A stretch of 64,000 nucleotides of DNA from Anas platyrhynchos. Lineage: Eukaryota; Chordata; Aves; Anseriformes; Anatidae. Location: NCBI RefSeq assembly GCF_047663525.1, contig NC_092607.1:5985001-6049000 (forward strand). Direction: 5' to 3'. Position 1 is the stretch's first letter, and each line of letters opens with the position of its first letter. The notes beneath the pieces were generated by a model. That model searched no databases. It saw only the letters and a program-made list of their open reading frames with translations, and was not told the DNA's origin. Below are positions 1 to 15,500 of the stretch, in pieces. The translations under genes were made by a program, and so were the position numbers.

Positions 1-542
1 CAAAGGTGAAGTAACTTGAAGTTGAGCTAGAGGCAGCTGTTCTGTGCCCATATGTTTTTTAAATATTAAAATGCTGGAATAAATCAGATTGAAAGCTTTT
101 CTACCAATTCCTGATGCTGCCTGGAGAAAAACACATGAACTAAAGACTGACTTCTTTTCACGTTTAATAATTGGAACTAATTTGTTTATAGCATTTTTTC
201 CATATTGACAAATTTTGAGTTGATCTATGACTTCTTTCCTTCTCTAAAATACTGTTTACAAACCCTGTAATTTTGCATGTGTGACTAAGTGTGCTAGCCC
301 TCAGGTACATCTCCATCTGCAGTCCTAGGCGGTAGTTTTGGAAGAAGGTAAGCAAACAGAGCAGATACAGAGTGATTTTATTGTGTTTTTTATCTGCAAG
401 ACATTTGCAGGTATGATCCAAGTCAGTAGTTAGCCTGAAATTCTCACTCAGTTTACAGCTATTAATTTCGCTACTGTGGACATCACTGATCAACGTTACT
501 TGTTAAGATGAGGCTAGTGAATGTCTGTTTTCTCCTTTGCAG

Positions 543-3500
543 TAAGCGATGACCTCATCAAGGACTGTTTAAGCATACTGTACAACACGTGCATATGTGT
601 AAGTGCAACTGCTATGAAAATGTGTTCTGGCTTGACCAGTGCATCTGCTGGGTATGGGCTTCATGTGACGGGATTGTTTTATACTTGACGACAGACTCTT
701 AAACATAACTTAAAATGACTCTGAAACTTTTCGTTAGAATTCCTTTAGTTAAATGTGGGACCACCCTACATTTTGGATTGTTGTTCAAATAATTTGTGTT
801 TTCTTAGGCACATTGTTACGCTTAATCTCTCTTGGTTGGATCTTTGTGTATCTGTGTTCCCATAGGAAATTCATGTCAGCGTTTGTTGTGTTGAAGCTTA
901 AAATTTGAAACTAAATGGATGCCTGCAGTCTAACCCAAGCTACAGCTCATCTTGTTCAGTAACAGTGCTGGCAAACTCTTTAAGTTTGATCCTGCAGATT
1001 CTTTGTATGTTGAATACCAGTGCAGTTGTGCATTGATGGCAGATCAGTGCCAGCTATTGAAATAGCTTCAGAATTGTAATGGAGAGCTAGAAGGGCATGC
1101 CTCTGATTATGCTTACAGGGAACATCCTCACCATTGTTTAGTTAATCACGCAGTTTATTAGGTCGTAACCTAGGGAGCATTGTTTAATGAAAAAAAAACA
1201 AGTTGATAGTCACTGGACTGGAGCTCTTCCAAAGACATCAACCTTATCTGGAGAGTTTGAGTACTAAGTATCTGTGTACAGATGGGAAGGAGAACAGAGG
1301 GAACACCACCGCCTGCTTGACTTAATAGGATTTTATTTTGTTCCTTAAACCAGAGGTAATGCAACTTTTGCAGACTGTGATTATTGTAATAGCAAAGGAA
1401 CAAGTTTGCATTTTTTTGGATTAGCTGCTGTTTGACTTGCTTCACTTCATTATTACCACTCATTTGAATGAGAAATGTTCAGGATCACAGAGGTCTTCTG
1501 TGTGCAACATAAACTGTTCTTATACTTATCTGTAAATATTTAGGAAGTATGTAAGCTAGTCTATTTCTGTGAGCAGTGGTGATAGGTCAGTCACAATAGC
1601 CAACTTTGCAAGCACTGAGGATGTAGTTTGTTACATTTAATTCCAGAAAAGAGTGTCCGTGGTGTCAGCAGAGATCAGAGCGTGAAAGCTAGCATTACTT
1701 AACTCTGTGATGAACCCAAAAGTCGTGCCTTAGTGTGCTGTAGCATGACTGATGTGTTCATCACTGAATTCATTAAGGCTGAAGCGTGATTCTGGTTGCT
1801 TGGACTCTGCCCAGCTGAGAGCAATGCTAACAGTTAAGGAGGAATCTGGGGACTGCATTTGCATATTATGAAATGGAGCTGATTATAATTTGTATGGGAA
1901 ACTAGAGATGAGCCTCTCTGACATGTTTCCAGGCATTCAGTGTTTACTCTTGATTTAAGCAAGTAAACGACTCTGCCTTGAGTGAAGGTTCTCATCTTGG
2001 AGCCTGTTGATTTTGCAAGCCTCTTGTTAACTCCAAGCGAGGATTGCAGTTAGATTTGGTCACTATAACCACAATGTTTTCAGGAACATAGGATTTGATA
2101 ATACATTATCTTAAAACTGTTGTGCGTGTGCCTGTAGCATGACATGTCAGGGTGGGCTCTGAATCTGGGTCTCTGTGCTTCTTGTTGCTTTCCAGACGGA
2201 AGGAGTCACAAGGCGATTGGCAGAAAGAAACGACTTTGTGTTGTTCCTGTTTACACTGATGACAAACAAAAAGACATTCCTGCAAACTGCAACGCTCATT
2301 GAAGATATCTTGGGAGTAAAAAAGGTTTGTTAACTGGTTTCTTTTTTTTGCATGGCTTTTCAGGCCAGTGGAGAAAATACATCTGTTTCTGTGAAGGGTT
2401 GCTGAAAATAATTCTCAAAGCTAGCGTTCTCACTTCTTGTAGCTTGTTTGAAGCATGCCTTTTTACACTAATCATTAACTTTAATCACAGTTCAGACAGA
2501 AGCCAAACTATGTGTGTGGTATCATATTTGTAATGCTCTTGCGTAGCTTGCAGAGGTTGATGGGGGGGAGTGGATAAGTAGCTCATTATTAAAGCACGGC
2601 CAATATTTAAAATAAAATGGAACGCATCCAAATTCATTTTTTAGTCCTTTCCTTTTGATTACGTTCCAGATATTTCAGCAATCTTGCTGACATCCATAAA
2701 GCTTCCTGTGCTTCTCTCCCTTACCTTGGGTTTTGTTATCTCCCTGAGATTACTTGAGGTTGTTTGCTGTAGGCTGGGGGAACAGACAGTGAGGTCTTCT
2801 GCGTGAGCTGGGTTTTTGAACTTGTACTGAAAACTTTGCTGATGTCATCACAGCGTAGCACCCTAATGTGGTGCAAAGAAAACTTCAGAGTTGTAACCCT
2901 GGGAAAATTGGCAACAAAATGTATCAGCAAAATGTACATTATGTGGAGAGGGTCAGGGTCTTGTAGCTGGCTTGTTACTGTTTTTTTTGTTTTGTTTTGT
3001 TTTCAGAGTAAATTTGAGGATATTGCACTTCTAAAGAAGTAAACTAGCTTAGTTTATCTGAATGTAAATAACAAATTTTCAAAATATTTTTTTTATCTTT
3101 TAATGAACAAGTCTATATCTTATAAAGATATATCTTTGTATCTTTTTAATGAACAAGGAAGGAAATCTAGGAGCCTGTTTTCATCTGTAAGCTTCTAAGA
3201 AACTTCAGACAGAAGCAGAAAAATTTCAGATTTGAAAGTTTAAATGTAAATGGTCTGTTAAATGATTTAAAAAAAAAAAAAGCCCCCCAAATTTCACTTA
3301 AATGCAGAGCCCTTAAAGTCTTTAAAGGATAGATATGCTTCTGGAATTAATAAACATAAATGACACCAGTTGTAAATTAACAGCTGTTTTCAGAGTTCAT
3401 TTGCCACTGCTTGTGTGCTTCTGCTTTACTAACACTGAAATAACACAGATCTCACCACAGAGAAGCTGTAGATGAAGCTTTCAGGCTGTGTTGTACATTC

Positions 3501-6500
3501 TCCTATCCATCATGCACAACTTAGGTTGTATTGCCTCTTCTAGGAAATGATACAACTGGATGATATACCCAATCTTGCAAGCCTTGTATCTAGTTTTGAT
3601 CAGCAGCAGCTTGCAAATTTCTGCAGGATCCTCGCCGTCACAATTTCTGAACTTGACACAGGAAGTGATGACAAGCACACCCTGCTTGCCAAAAATGCTC
3701 AGCAGAAAAAAAACTTGGGACCATCTCGAGCTGAAGTTAATCAAGGTAACTGATACATTGTGAACAAATGCAGCAGAGTCACAATAATGTAAAATTTCTC
3801 TCTTCTCAACCTTAGATCTGTAGTGTGTGTTTTTAGCAGATACTGTAAGCGTTCTGCCTTACAAAGTGTTTGTCTTTATTCAGTTTCTTTGAGCAATTCC
3901 TGGACACAGTCTTCTCTGTTAATGAAGCTTCCTAGCTTTCAGTTTCATACCCAGATAGTAGTTAGGTGAGTTGAGTCAGTCATTTCAGCCATCTTTGATC
4001 AACTGAATAGCTTAAAATAATTGTATTTGTTTTCTCTTGCTTGGTTGGTTCCATGGCCTTCCCTTTAGCATTTCGGTAATTTCATGTCCTCCTTAATATA
4101 TGAGTTCCTGAACTAAATCTATACAACCATCACAATTGCTGTCAGAGTAGTTCCTTCTCCGATTTTTATCGGGCATTGTCATGAGCAGGATGTCTGTCTA
4201 TCAACAAAAGTATGTTTGTTAGTCACTTGTATACCCTTACCATGCTAGCCTTTGAAAATCTGTGGGTCTAATCTAAACTTTAACCGTGGGCAGAGTGTAG
4301 GTTTTCTTATTTTGCCAAGTACAGATGCAGAAGCCTTGCTCAGATGCAGAAGTCCTAAATTCGTACTCAATCTTCTAGGCATGGCATTTATATTAAAATA
4401 CCATCAAAGGTGGAATCTGCTGTTTTCAGCTCTTGATATACTGAAAATCTTTTGAGCTTCTGAAGAAATCTCTGTTCATAACCACTGCCAGCTATAGAGC
4501 ATCCAAGTGAAAGATGGATAGAATAATATGGCAGGCAGAAGCTGAGAAACTTTAAAGGGGGATGGTGGTGTATTGTCTTCTGCCTTGCGATCACCAGAGC
4601 TTGCTTGTAAAGAGCAGTGCACAAGCATGTCTAGGTGAGGGTACAAAGTTTAATTTAAATTAGTTGAACTGAATAAGCTTGGACCCTGTAGAGCTGAACT
4701 TGGCTGAGCAAATGTTTAACTGACCGTTTTTTTGTTTGCACAGTCAGCGACTGTGTCTAAGACGGCAAAGCATATTCAATTTAAAAATCCTTATTAGGGA
4801 GTTTATTCTTTCCAAGATGGTACTAGTGGGCAGAAACACAGCTCTTTTACATGCTGTTCGTGGCTAAATTCTTTGTCCTTTTCTACTTTATGTGCAAGTA
4901 TGAAGACTTAGCTGTGTATTTACCTCAGTGTAACTTGACTTCTTTTCCCAGAGAAGTTGTGGGTGCCCCATCCCTGGGGGTGTTCAAGACCAGGCTGGAT
5001 GAGGCCCTGGGCAACCTGATGTAGTGGGTGGTGTCGCTGCCCATGGCAGGGGGTTGGAACTGGGTGATAATTAAGCTCCCTTCCAACCCAAGCTATTCCA
5101 TGATATAATAAACAGGTCCTGTAATGAAGTCATTCTGTGAAAACTTCAGGACAAAATGCATATACTAGCACCCTCTAAACCACCCAAAGATCTTGCAGAT
5201 CAGTGACTTCTGTCCTTGAAATGCTGTTTCTAAAGGTGCAGTTTACAACAATTAATAACCCTCTAACTTGGGGCTGCTGTTATGTGTTCCCCTCCTGTTC
5301 TACTCTGTGATGAACTACTTTGGGAAACAAATACTTAAAATGCTAAGAGCTTTCCAGCTAGTTACAGAAGTGAGCTAGTTCAGTTTGCTGTGAGGCAAAC
5401 ACTGCAGGAGGCAAAATGAAGGAGGTGGCATCACACGCAGAAAGGAGGATAGAGCTGGCCCTTCTAAGGGCTGCTGCTTTATTTTCTGCCTGCTTAATTT
5501 TCAGCCAGATCAGTTTCTTGATATTGACTCACTATGGGCTAGAAAACAGCAGTGTCAGCAAAAGGGAATTGTCCTGAAACAAGCAGTTAGAATAGGGTAG
5601 AATTGTTTTTTTATACAGTGTAAGTCCAGTGTAGACCAGTTTAGTGCTGATTGAATTATGCCTAGCATATGTACGCTCCCTCCCAGTTCTTAAGAGGAGA
5701 GTGCACCAACTACTTCAATCTTTGGATCTTCTTAACTAGATGGAATTTGTTCCTGTGTACTTTCCTATATTTCTAATGTAGGTATTTTGGTACCTGCCAG
5801 CAGAGAGGTTTTGATGACTGTTGTGTTGGTGAGCCTGAGTCATAATATAATTTTTCTTTTTCAGCTACGCTTCTGAATATTCCAGGCTTCATTGAGCGAT
5901 TATGCAAACTGGCAACACGGAAGGTATCTGAAACAACGGGTACTTCCAGCTTCCTTCAGGAGTTAGAAGAATGGTATACCTGGCTGGACAATGCGCTTGT
6001 GCTTGATGCACTGATGAGAGTGGCAAATGAAGAGGCAGAGCAGAGCAGTACAGGTATCTGGCTTGCATTCCTCTAGCCACCATTAACAATGCATATTTTA
6101 TCTTTTTCAGTATTTGTCATTTGTTGCTTTTCCTTTCAACCAGTATTGATTCCCCTTCTCTTGCATGAAAGACTGCCATATCAGCACTTCGGTCTGACTG
6201 TTTTGTTCTCATGTAGTGCTGATTAATTTTCACAAGCTGAAGTTAGCAAAAGGAAAAAAAGTGTTCCAGGGCAAACTGCCCTTTGCACACCTAGATAACA
6301 CTTACTTATAACACTTATTTGTAACACTACATCCTTAAAATTAGTCTCCCCCAGAGTGACAAGAACACGTCTGAGGTAAGTGACTACCAGAATTTGCTCT
6401 AAAACTTAGGCTGGTGGAATTTATTCCATATACTTCATACCAAAGAAGTGACCCCTTCTTTAAAAAGAAAATCTTGTTCCAGGAGAGTGTATGGAAGTGT

Positions 6501-9500
6501 TAACACAAACTTCGGAAAAAGCTTTAAAGCAACTGCCTGGTTTCTTTTTTCACCCTTCAATATTACAAAATTGCAATGCATGTTTTATTTAATTCAAAGC
6601 ACTAAATAATGAAATGAAAATTATCCCCATAATTTGATAGCTAAATCTTTGCTGTTGTACTTCTTTAGAAGCTTTCTTCTTCATCTTAGTTTTGCAGAAA
6701 CTATTCTAAAAAATTGAAAGCGCACAAAGGAATGAAGTACCTGCTCCAACAGCATCTTGTTCATACCTTTATATGCCATCTTGGTGCAAACTAGAGACCG
6801 CTTAGTAGTCTGAAACAGAATTCACCAAGCAATTTTGTGGAGGTGCAACGTGCCCTGTTGCAGCTCTTGACCCACAAAATCAGTTAGCAAGCAAACCTAG
6901 ACATGCTTTCCCAGAATACTGCCTCAGTCTCTAGTGGCTTGTGGCTTAGGGATTTATGAGTCAAAGGTAGTGTCTGTACTTTTTAGCCTTTGATGGTTTC
7001 ATTCCTCTGTGTTCCTGTCTGGTGACTGTTCCTTCCCATGGGTTTAAAAAGCATTCACGCTATCCTCTGGCAGGGCAGTTCGTGGCTTAGTTATGAATTG
7101 TGTAAAGAGCTAACTCCGTTCTGAACTGCAACCTGCAGATTTCACTGTCCCCGTTTCTGTGTGTCACTCATGATTTCATCACATTTTCCACTTACAGTTG
7201 TGGCATGTTACATCCAGTTTCTCCCTTTAGCAATGTAATAGGGCTATGAAAATATTTAACTGTGGCCTAAGTATGCTGGTATTGAGGTACAAAATGGAAG
7301 CAGGCAAATAGTAAATGTTTCTGATAATCTCACACTTACTTTTGTTACCTTTCCTGCCGTGTCCTTTCTGATGCAGTATTCTATTATTCCTATTAGGGGA
7401 TCCTAGTTATTTTATGTAGGTGATGCCATTTACCTTACTATGGAAAACTTAAATAGTTTTAAAAAATCGAACTTTATCTCTTCTAAAGTTCCAGCTATAT
7501 TTTTCCTCTTCTCTTGCATTTAATTTAAATTGGTTATTTGTTGTATGCCAATACTTTTAGTTGTGAAGAGGATTCAGGCAGACTTGCTGGTCTTACATCT
7601 GTGGTGTCTGAGTGTAAAAGTAATAACTGTAACGAATCCTTTCCTGTTGAAACTGCCTCAGGCTCACATCTTTGCCATCTTGTTCAGAGTCTTCTGATGA
7701 AAGTGGATTGGCCAACACCTCAACACGAACACAGCTTCCACAGTCCATGAAGATCATGCACGAGATTATGTATAAGCTGGAGGTGTTGTATGTTCTCTGT
7801 GTGTTGCTCATGGGGAGACAAAGGAATCAGGTAAGCATTTGCAAATGATCACACATGCAAAAGTTGAAGTCCCTGTAAACCTAAGTGCTCATTAATTAGG
7901 TCACGGACGCAGAAACATGAAGGGCAAAGCTCAAGGCATAAAGCTGGACAAATCCTATCATTGCGGTGATGCACAAACAAATAGGCAGTGTTCTGTTGCT
8001 GAGAATGAGCCACTGGGCAGGACTTGGACAGCACAGCTTGTGACAACGTGGGGGTGGAGAGCTGCTGTGGAGCTGCTACTGGTGCAAGATGGATGCAGAG
8101 CAACAAAAGCTAATGGCAGGCCTTGATCTGGTACATACATGAAGGTACCTGCAGGCTGCCCTAATCTGCAGCATTAAGTGCCAGAAATCCCTCATCCAGG
8201 ATCCTGGATCTGGTTTTGAGAAAGTGTGTGGCCATACCTGCGGGAGTTGCCTGGTAGGGTTTTCCTCCTCCTCGCAGCGTGCTGCTGACCTGCCTGGACA
8301 GACCCTACCAGGCATTCCACTTGGGCTTCTTTCACTTCTGGAAGTCCTCTGGGGTCGTTTTTGCACTGGTAACTTTTGCAGTGCATTTCCATGCCTCAGC
8401 CAAGTGAGCATGTTGTTAAACTCTCAGCTGAGAGGATACACTTCAGTTTTGTCAGTACAAACTTTTCACTGCATAGAAATCCCACTCATCTGTTCCTTTT
8501 GCATTTCTTGCCTTTGAAGTGAAAAATTAATAATTTTTCCATACCTTACATAACTTCTGGAGAACCAGTCACTGCAGCTTGGCTATGGTTGGGTTTTAAA
8601 CAGGTCAAAAGCACACTGTGAAGGGAAAGGGGAGGCAGTCTGTTGGTGCAGTTTTGACAGATTTCCAGTGCGGGCAGTCTGCTCAGCTCAGCAGAGCAGC
8701 TTGGAATAGCTGGGTATTAGGATGCCCTAGAGACTGGGAGGATCGCATTTTTTTGAGTTCTTGCAGGGTTGTTGTATTGGGCAAGAGTAGCTGTGTTTGG
8801 GGGCTGTTGCTTGAGCACATTTATCCTGACCATTTTGTTTTTTGGTAGCAACCTCCCACCCTGTAGGACTCACAAATACTCATTACAGGCAGTCCTTTAA
8901 ATATCTTAATCTGAATTTAAAGTAGAAGTGTGTTTGAAGTACGGCTTTGCAACATAACTAACCTGTTCACAGTGAACCTACAAATGGATACTTAGCACTA
9001 AAATTAAATAGATTCTGTTTAATACTAACCAGAGGAAGCTAGCAATTCTTGCAGAAACCACAATTGTTATCATAAGAAACTTTTATTCCTGTTAGTCCTT
9101 TTAGGAGGAAAAAAATATCTTTCTGTTGGGTATAATACAAAAAAAAAACAAGCATGCTCAAGAAATAACAGGAACTACCAACAACCAGAACACAGATCTC
9201 TTAGGAGTTTTTTCTTCCATTGTATCAAGTCAGATAATTCATGCCTGCCCGATTTCACAAGAATGCAGTTTTATAGATGCCTCAGAAACAACTTGCAACT
9301 TGCACTCATCCCACACTGCCTGTTCAGGGAGCTGGACGTGCTCCTTTCCTGACCTCCCCGGTCAGTTCTCGAATACTGCTGCCAGCTGTGACAAGGTGGC
9401 AAGTATGTTGCTGAAATAGCTAGCTTGGAAGTTGACTCCTCTTTTATTTGCTAGGAAAACTCCTTGTTCTTCCTTTGCTGTTTCTGCCCTGATGCAAACT

Positions 9501-12500
9501 GTCTAAGGGTTAAACTGGCATGCAGTTCTCTTCTTCTCCGGGGTTCATTCAGGTCTGGAGTTGCATTGTTGCAAGATTTAAAGTTATTTCACTCCCAAAT
9601 GTTTTTTGTCCACAGCCAGGTCCTTCTGTAAAATCCACTGCTTTTGATTGAGCATAATAATATCCCTCGTTCCTTATCTGCATAAAACTTTCAGGGACTT
9701 GTGTGGCAGACAGGAATCTATTCCCCTTCTTGAGAGGAAGTCAGACAGATTAAGAATCAGAACTGAGCTGTTCCGTGTGGAGCTGAGCTGCAGTAAGCAG
9801 GTAGTGGCACTCCTACTGACAAGCATTTCAGCTGCTCTCATTTTCTATCAGGAAATAAAAGCATAGGATCTGTAACATCAGTCTTCCAGTCTGTGCAGCC
9901 AAAGATCTTAATAGTTTAATATTGGAATAATTTTGTGCAGAGTTTCTAAAGGGCGTCACAGATCTGCTTCTGTCCGCTGTGGTAATCAATATAATGGTCT
10001 GACATTTTGCTTGAAGCATGATGCAGCTTCCTAAACTAAACCTGCTGCTGAATGTTTACTCTAAATCCTTGGTTTGAACTTGACTGACTTGCATAAATTG
10101 AAAACTGCTCGCAGTGACGTGGCTCCTACCTGCTGCCATGTTGGGAATGAACACACCCTTGGGGATAAGTGGTGTGTCACTGCAGATCTCTGCCTTTGCT
10201 CCCTTCTCATTATGGTCACACCCTAAATTACTCTCCTCATACATTTTTCTAGGCTGTCTTGCATGTCTCTACTGTGACAGATAATCAGTTGTTTTACTTG
10301 CTCCTGTTACAGGGAGACAAACCATGTACAGTAGAAGCTCGTAATAGCTTTAGTGGCAAGAAAGTAATAGAACAATTTATATGAGGCTGGGCAGCAACAG
10401 GGGAAAGAAAGTCAAAGGAGTTTGAAGGATGGGTATGGAGCAGGGGTTGTGTTGGCATCCCTGGATGGAGTAGTTGTAATGAGCTTGGGGTCGTGGGGGG
10501 AGCACAATCCAAAGGCAGCGACTGTGACTCAGGAGCTTTGTCACGCAGCAGTCTGTCAGGGTGGCATGCGTGAGGTGGGAAGGAGCTGCATGCTTCCTCC
10601 AATGTGATGCTCACAGAGATGCCCAGAAGCAGGAATGTGATTTCCAGGTAGATGGGAAAGGTGGTGGCTATAGCCAAAAGGAACACAAAAGCCCATCAGC
10701 TATGCTGCTAACAAGAATAAGAATGAAAAACTGTAAAATAGCACTGGCTTTAATACTTCTAATTCATTCAGGCACTTGAGGAAAATAGAGCAAAATTGAG
10801 TGGTCTGCTTAAGTGCTGCTAGGTAGGATGCTACATCTCAAGGACAGCCTAGCTTAATGTTTAGGTGACTTAATTTTAAGGAACACAGCCTTTACTGCAC
10901 TGGGGACTTGATTTTTATGGCTTGTTGGGCTACACAGTCATGCATGATTTTCATGTACGCTGCCTCTCAAGGGATGCTGCTTGTCATAGGCCTCCAACTG
11001 ATGAGGATCCCCCTTTCTATTGCTCATACTGCTCATCCTCCTAAGTGCTTACTTCAGAAGTATCAAAGCTTGGACTGTAGGTCCAAGCTGTTTGCACCAG
11101 AATTATTAGCTAGTCTGTTTCAAATATGTTGTGGTTGTGTTGCTGCTAGGCTCTGTTTGCTACGGACTCCTGCCTAGGTTACATGCACAAAAAGTGCATC
11201 AGTATTTTATGTTGTCTTCAGAGGGCTGCCTTGGCTTTAGCTGTGTGAACTAGAAAGGCAGAGGGTGCTCAGTGGGTGGCTGGCAGCAGAATGTTTGCAG
11301 CTTGGTTTTGCGATGCACAGAAGTTGGGTATGGATGTATTTTCAGTGCGTTACAAGTGATCACCCAATTTCCAAAGCTTGTCTTAGAGTGGTTAATTTAA
11401 AAAGCAGCTCACAGTTTTCTCTCAGAATGTGTTTCCTATCCATGACCAACAGATTGAAGCTAACGATGCATCGTGGTCAGTATGCACGCTACCATGCACA
11501 CGTGCTATTAGATAAAGAATTGACTCTTTCTGTTGTCAGAGGATGATGTAGTTGTGCACATCTGTTTTCCAGACTGTTATATCTGTATTTGAGGCTGCAG
11601 CGAGTACTTCCTTCTCTTCTTTTCTAGGTTCATAAAATGATAGCAGAGTTCAGACTGATTCCTGGCCTCAATAATTTGTTTGACAAACTGATCTGGAGGA
11701 AGCATTCAGCATCAGCTCTTGTTCTGCATGGACACAATCAAAATTGTGACTGTAGCCCAGTGAGTAACTTTTTAAGTACTGTGTTGGATTTTGATGTTAT
11801 TACCTAGTAACTCTGAGGAATTGTACTGAGTAACTGAATGCCTGTGTAAGTTAAGTGAGGTACAGTAGGACTCAGGTTTTTTGGGTTTTCTAATGCAAGT
11901 TAGAATGGTTCATTCTAACAATTTAGCAGAGGGCAATTTAGCCTCTTTCCAATCTCCCAGTTTGGGAGTTGTGAAAGGGGTAAATTTTTTGGTCTCTGGA
12001 GGCAAAAGTGGGAGAAGACCAAAACTAATGAAATGATAGCTGATGGGTCTAGCAAGGAGAGCCACAGAGCAGAAAATGAATTGCAAAGAGTTGAGTTGTT
12101 TTTGGTTTTGTTACTCAAACCTAGATACCCTAAACCAATAAGCATAGTGAGGACTTTTTTTTTTTTTTTTTTTTTTTTCCTTTGTGGTGAGAAGAAATTA
12201 ACTGTTACATGCATAGGATTGCAAGTAGCCTCTTCTGTTCTATTTTTGGGAAGCCTGCAAAGTGCACCCTTCTCCTTTTATGCAAGTCATTTGCTCTACT
12301 GTCCAAATGGGTTTGATTTGGATAGGTTTTCAATTCAGCTGTTTCATGTCAGCTTGGTAATTAATGATGGCCAAAAATACCAAAGCAGTTTTGTTGACCT
12401 TTATTCTCTCTTTTTCAGGACATTACTTTAAAGATACAGTTCTTGAGGCTTCTTCAGAGCTTTAGTGATCACCACGAGTGAGTATGAAAAGCTCCAGTAA

Positions 12501-15500
12501 ATTGTGGCTCGGCAGTATTGTTTGTCTGGTTGCAGTTACAGCAGGTCTCCTAGGCACGGTGCCTGCTCTGTGAATGGAACATTGTACTGTCCTTAAACAT
12601 TTGTTCAGATGTTATGTGCCTTCCAGCTCCTCTATGAAAAGACTATGGCTGTGTTCTCCAGTGGGCAAGTTTAATGTGTCCATTGAAGATTGAGACGAGC
12701 TTGTTTTGCTTAATGATGAGTTGAACTGAAACATTTATGTGATGAGTTACTACTTTGTGGCTGCAGGACGAAGGTGGCAGCTTTCATGATGCTGTTTCTC
12801 TCTTTTCCCTGAGTTGGTAGCGAGCAGTGTACTCACAAGAGGCTTTTTCCCTGTGTGTACACATTCGGGTTTAATTCAGAGTAGAACAAGCCAAAAATGT
12901 CTGTTGAAAGATCAGGGTGAAAGACAGCACATATCTGAAAGAGGTTAACTGAAGAGGCTGGGAAGATGCAATTGCTGTCTAAATACCAGCAATGGAGGAA
13001 GACCTGATTAAGCATGATTATGCAGTGGAAAATGTTAGGGGAACAATTACCTGGAAGCTAGGTTGGAAATAGGAAGAAGGGCTCTGTTTGCCTTCAGAAG
13101 GCATGCTTGCGAAGCTTGATTCTGCCGCAGTAGTTAAGGGGTGATGTAGGTTTCTTTAAATGCCTTTACTCAAGAGACATGCTTCCTCTGATGCAGAGAA
13201 TTGTTGCTGTAGTTTGACTTGCAGAATCGCATCTTGCATTCTGTTAGTGTCCTGCTGCTCTAATTCAGCCCTGCAAGGTGGTTTCATGCTTATTAGCAAA
13301 CCTCTGCATTTGAGGCATATTGCACTAAATACGCATGTGCATATTCACTTATTGCCTAGCTGGTGTTGTTTACAGCCCAGGGTGGTAATATTTTTTGTAA
13401 GATTTAACAAATCCCATTAAATTTCTTCAACATGCATATTGGAAGTGGCAGCCTTTTTGATTAGGGAATGTTAGTTATAAGAGTGGGGAGCTGCTGAACA
13501 TATTTTACATGTAAGGGGAAGGCTGACCTGATCCTTCATTCAAGATGTTGTTTGCTGAGGAATCACTCCAGGTTTTCCAGTAAGATCTCTCTAGATTATG
13601 TTCTGAGTGAAGTGACTACTACAGAGACGTCAGGCTTGTTTAAATGGAAAACAGCTTTCATCTGTAGCCTTTGAGCAGATGGAATGTGTGGAATCCGGTT
13701 AAGGTTTTTAAACAAGTGGTTGCATAAACTCTATGAAATCACAGTCTAGTGGAATTAGCTGAGAACACGATGGGAGTAAGTGCTTATATACTGGTACTGA
13801 CTTCAGTAAAATTGTGAATAAGCTAAACTTGCAGAACTGTTCATGCATGGAGAGAGAGAGGCTGTGTTTTCATTACAGAGGCCTGTTGATCCAGATCAAA
13901 AGGAACTTCACATGGCACTTGTTGGGCACTTATCTGGAAGATAGTGTTTGAAGCAAGAGGGCATCCCTGTCACTTCTCTGGTCTAATTACTTATCTTCTT
14001 CGTAGTTGCTGTATTGCGATGAATATGTTCTACTTTTACACCCTTACGCTCTGAGCAATTTGCAGTAGGACATTAAGGAAACGTGCTGGAACTGGGGAAG
14101 GAGTCAGGCAATGGGAGCCTCTGGAGTACATTTCTACATTGTCAGACCTGTCCTACTAAACTCTGGAAACTTCATTTTTTCCACAGATAAACTCATTGGT
14201 TTTCATAAAGGAAAAAAAAATATCTCTATTTGATAAATTATTTTATGCAAATTCCCTATTCTAATATCCATTCTGATTCTCTGTTTTGTAAAGTCTTTAA
14301 ATATTTCCAGAGTAAACAGTTTGCTTGAAGTAATAAAACTACCAGGAAGACTGAGTACTCCTTTGCAGTTTCTTCTTGCTAATTGAGGCTAATTACTGAT
14401 GAACAGCAAGATCACTATATGGCAGAGAAAAAGTGTTGGAAGCTGTGGAAAAGTTTGCTGTTTAAGTGTACTGAAATTCAGCAAACTTGCTGAGATTTTC
14501 AGAAACTTCTGCCATCTGGAAGCAAATATTTACAAAACAAACCATAAGATCCTGAACAGATCAGCAAAGAATAGGAATCTCAAAGCAGTTTGGTGTTGAA
14601 ACTTGTGTTTGGCAAATTTCAAAGACAGCTTACAGAACAGCAGCTAGTTGGCCTGGTTTGGGAGTGTGCTGTGATCGAGGAAGTAGAGTGTGAAAGGCTG
14701 TGAGAGCTGGAGAGGTGAAAACTTACTGCCTAAGACCTGCAGCCCTTATAGGCCTGTGGCATTTCTTTTCATAGAGCTGCACACTTGTCTGCCTCTTGAA
14801 TGGATTCATCGTGTTTTTCTCCCCTACTCCCCAACTGTCTTGCTTTAGGAACAAGTATCTCCTTTTGAACAGTCAAGAACTTAATGAGCTGAGTGCAATC
14901 TCCCATAAAGCCAACATCCCTGAAGTTGATGCAGTTGTCAACACAGACAGGTGAGTAGGGATACAAAATTTAAGGTCAGCAGCTTCCAGCATTGTGCAAA
15001 CACTTACATTGGAGCTTTGGTGTCACCTATTTTGTTTGAGATCCCATGGTCCACCACGCTTACATTAATTTCAGTGACGTGCTTCAGCAGGAAGTGTCTA
15101 GCTGTTTTTGTACACTGTGGTCATTAGCAAATTTAAAGCGTGTTGTGTTCTCTGAGTAAGGCCTTTTAAAAACAGAAGCAGCTTAAAACGGGGATTTTGG
15201 TTTCATGACCTGGACTTCATTATTATGTGCTCAGTCTTCCTGTTTGTCTGGTCTTTCTCACTACTAGCATTGCAGACACAGCTGGAAAGTAAGCTGTGAT
15301 CCCTCCAGTACATGACTTGCTGCTATGAATAAATCTTACGTTTTTTGATTGAGAAGTAGTTTGTGCACACACAATGTCCATTACAGGTCTGCGTATTTTA
15401 AGAACAGCTAATAACTAGAGTAAGTTAAATTAGATTAATGTGTTAAAACTCCTTATGGAATCACTAGTATTATATTTGCTTATCTGTTCAATTGACTATT

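Noticed and set aside
8076..8411. 111-codon - strand open frame in a TRPC4AP intron
   Set aside because: No domain, no conserved pattern, no supporting promoter or poly(A) signal.
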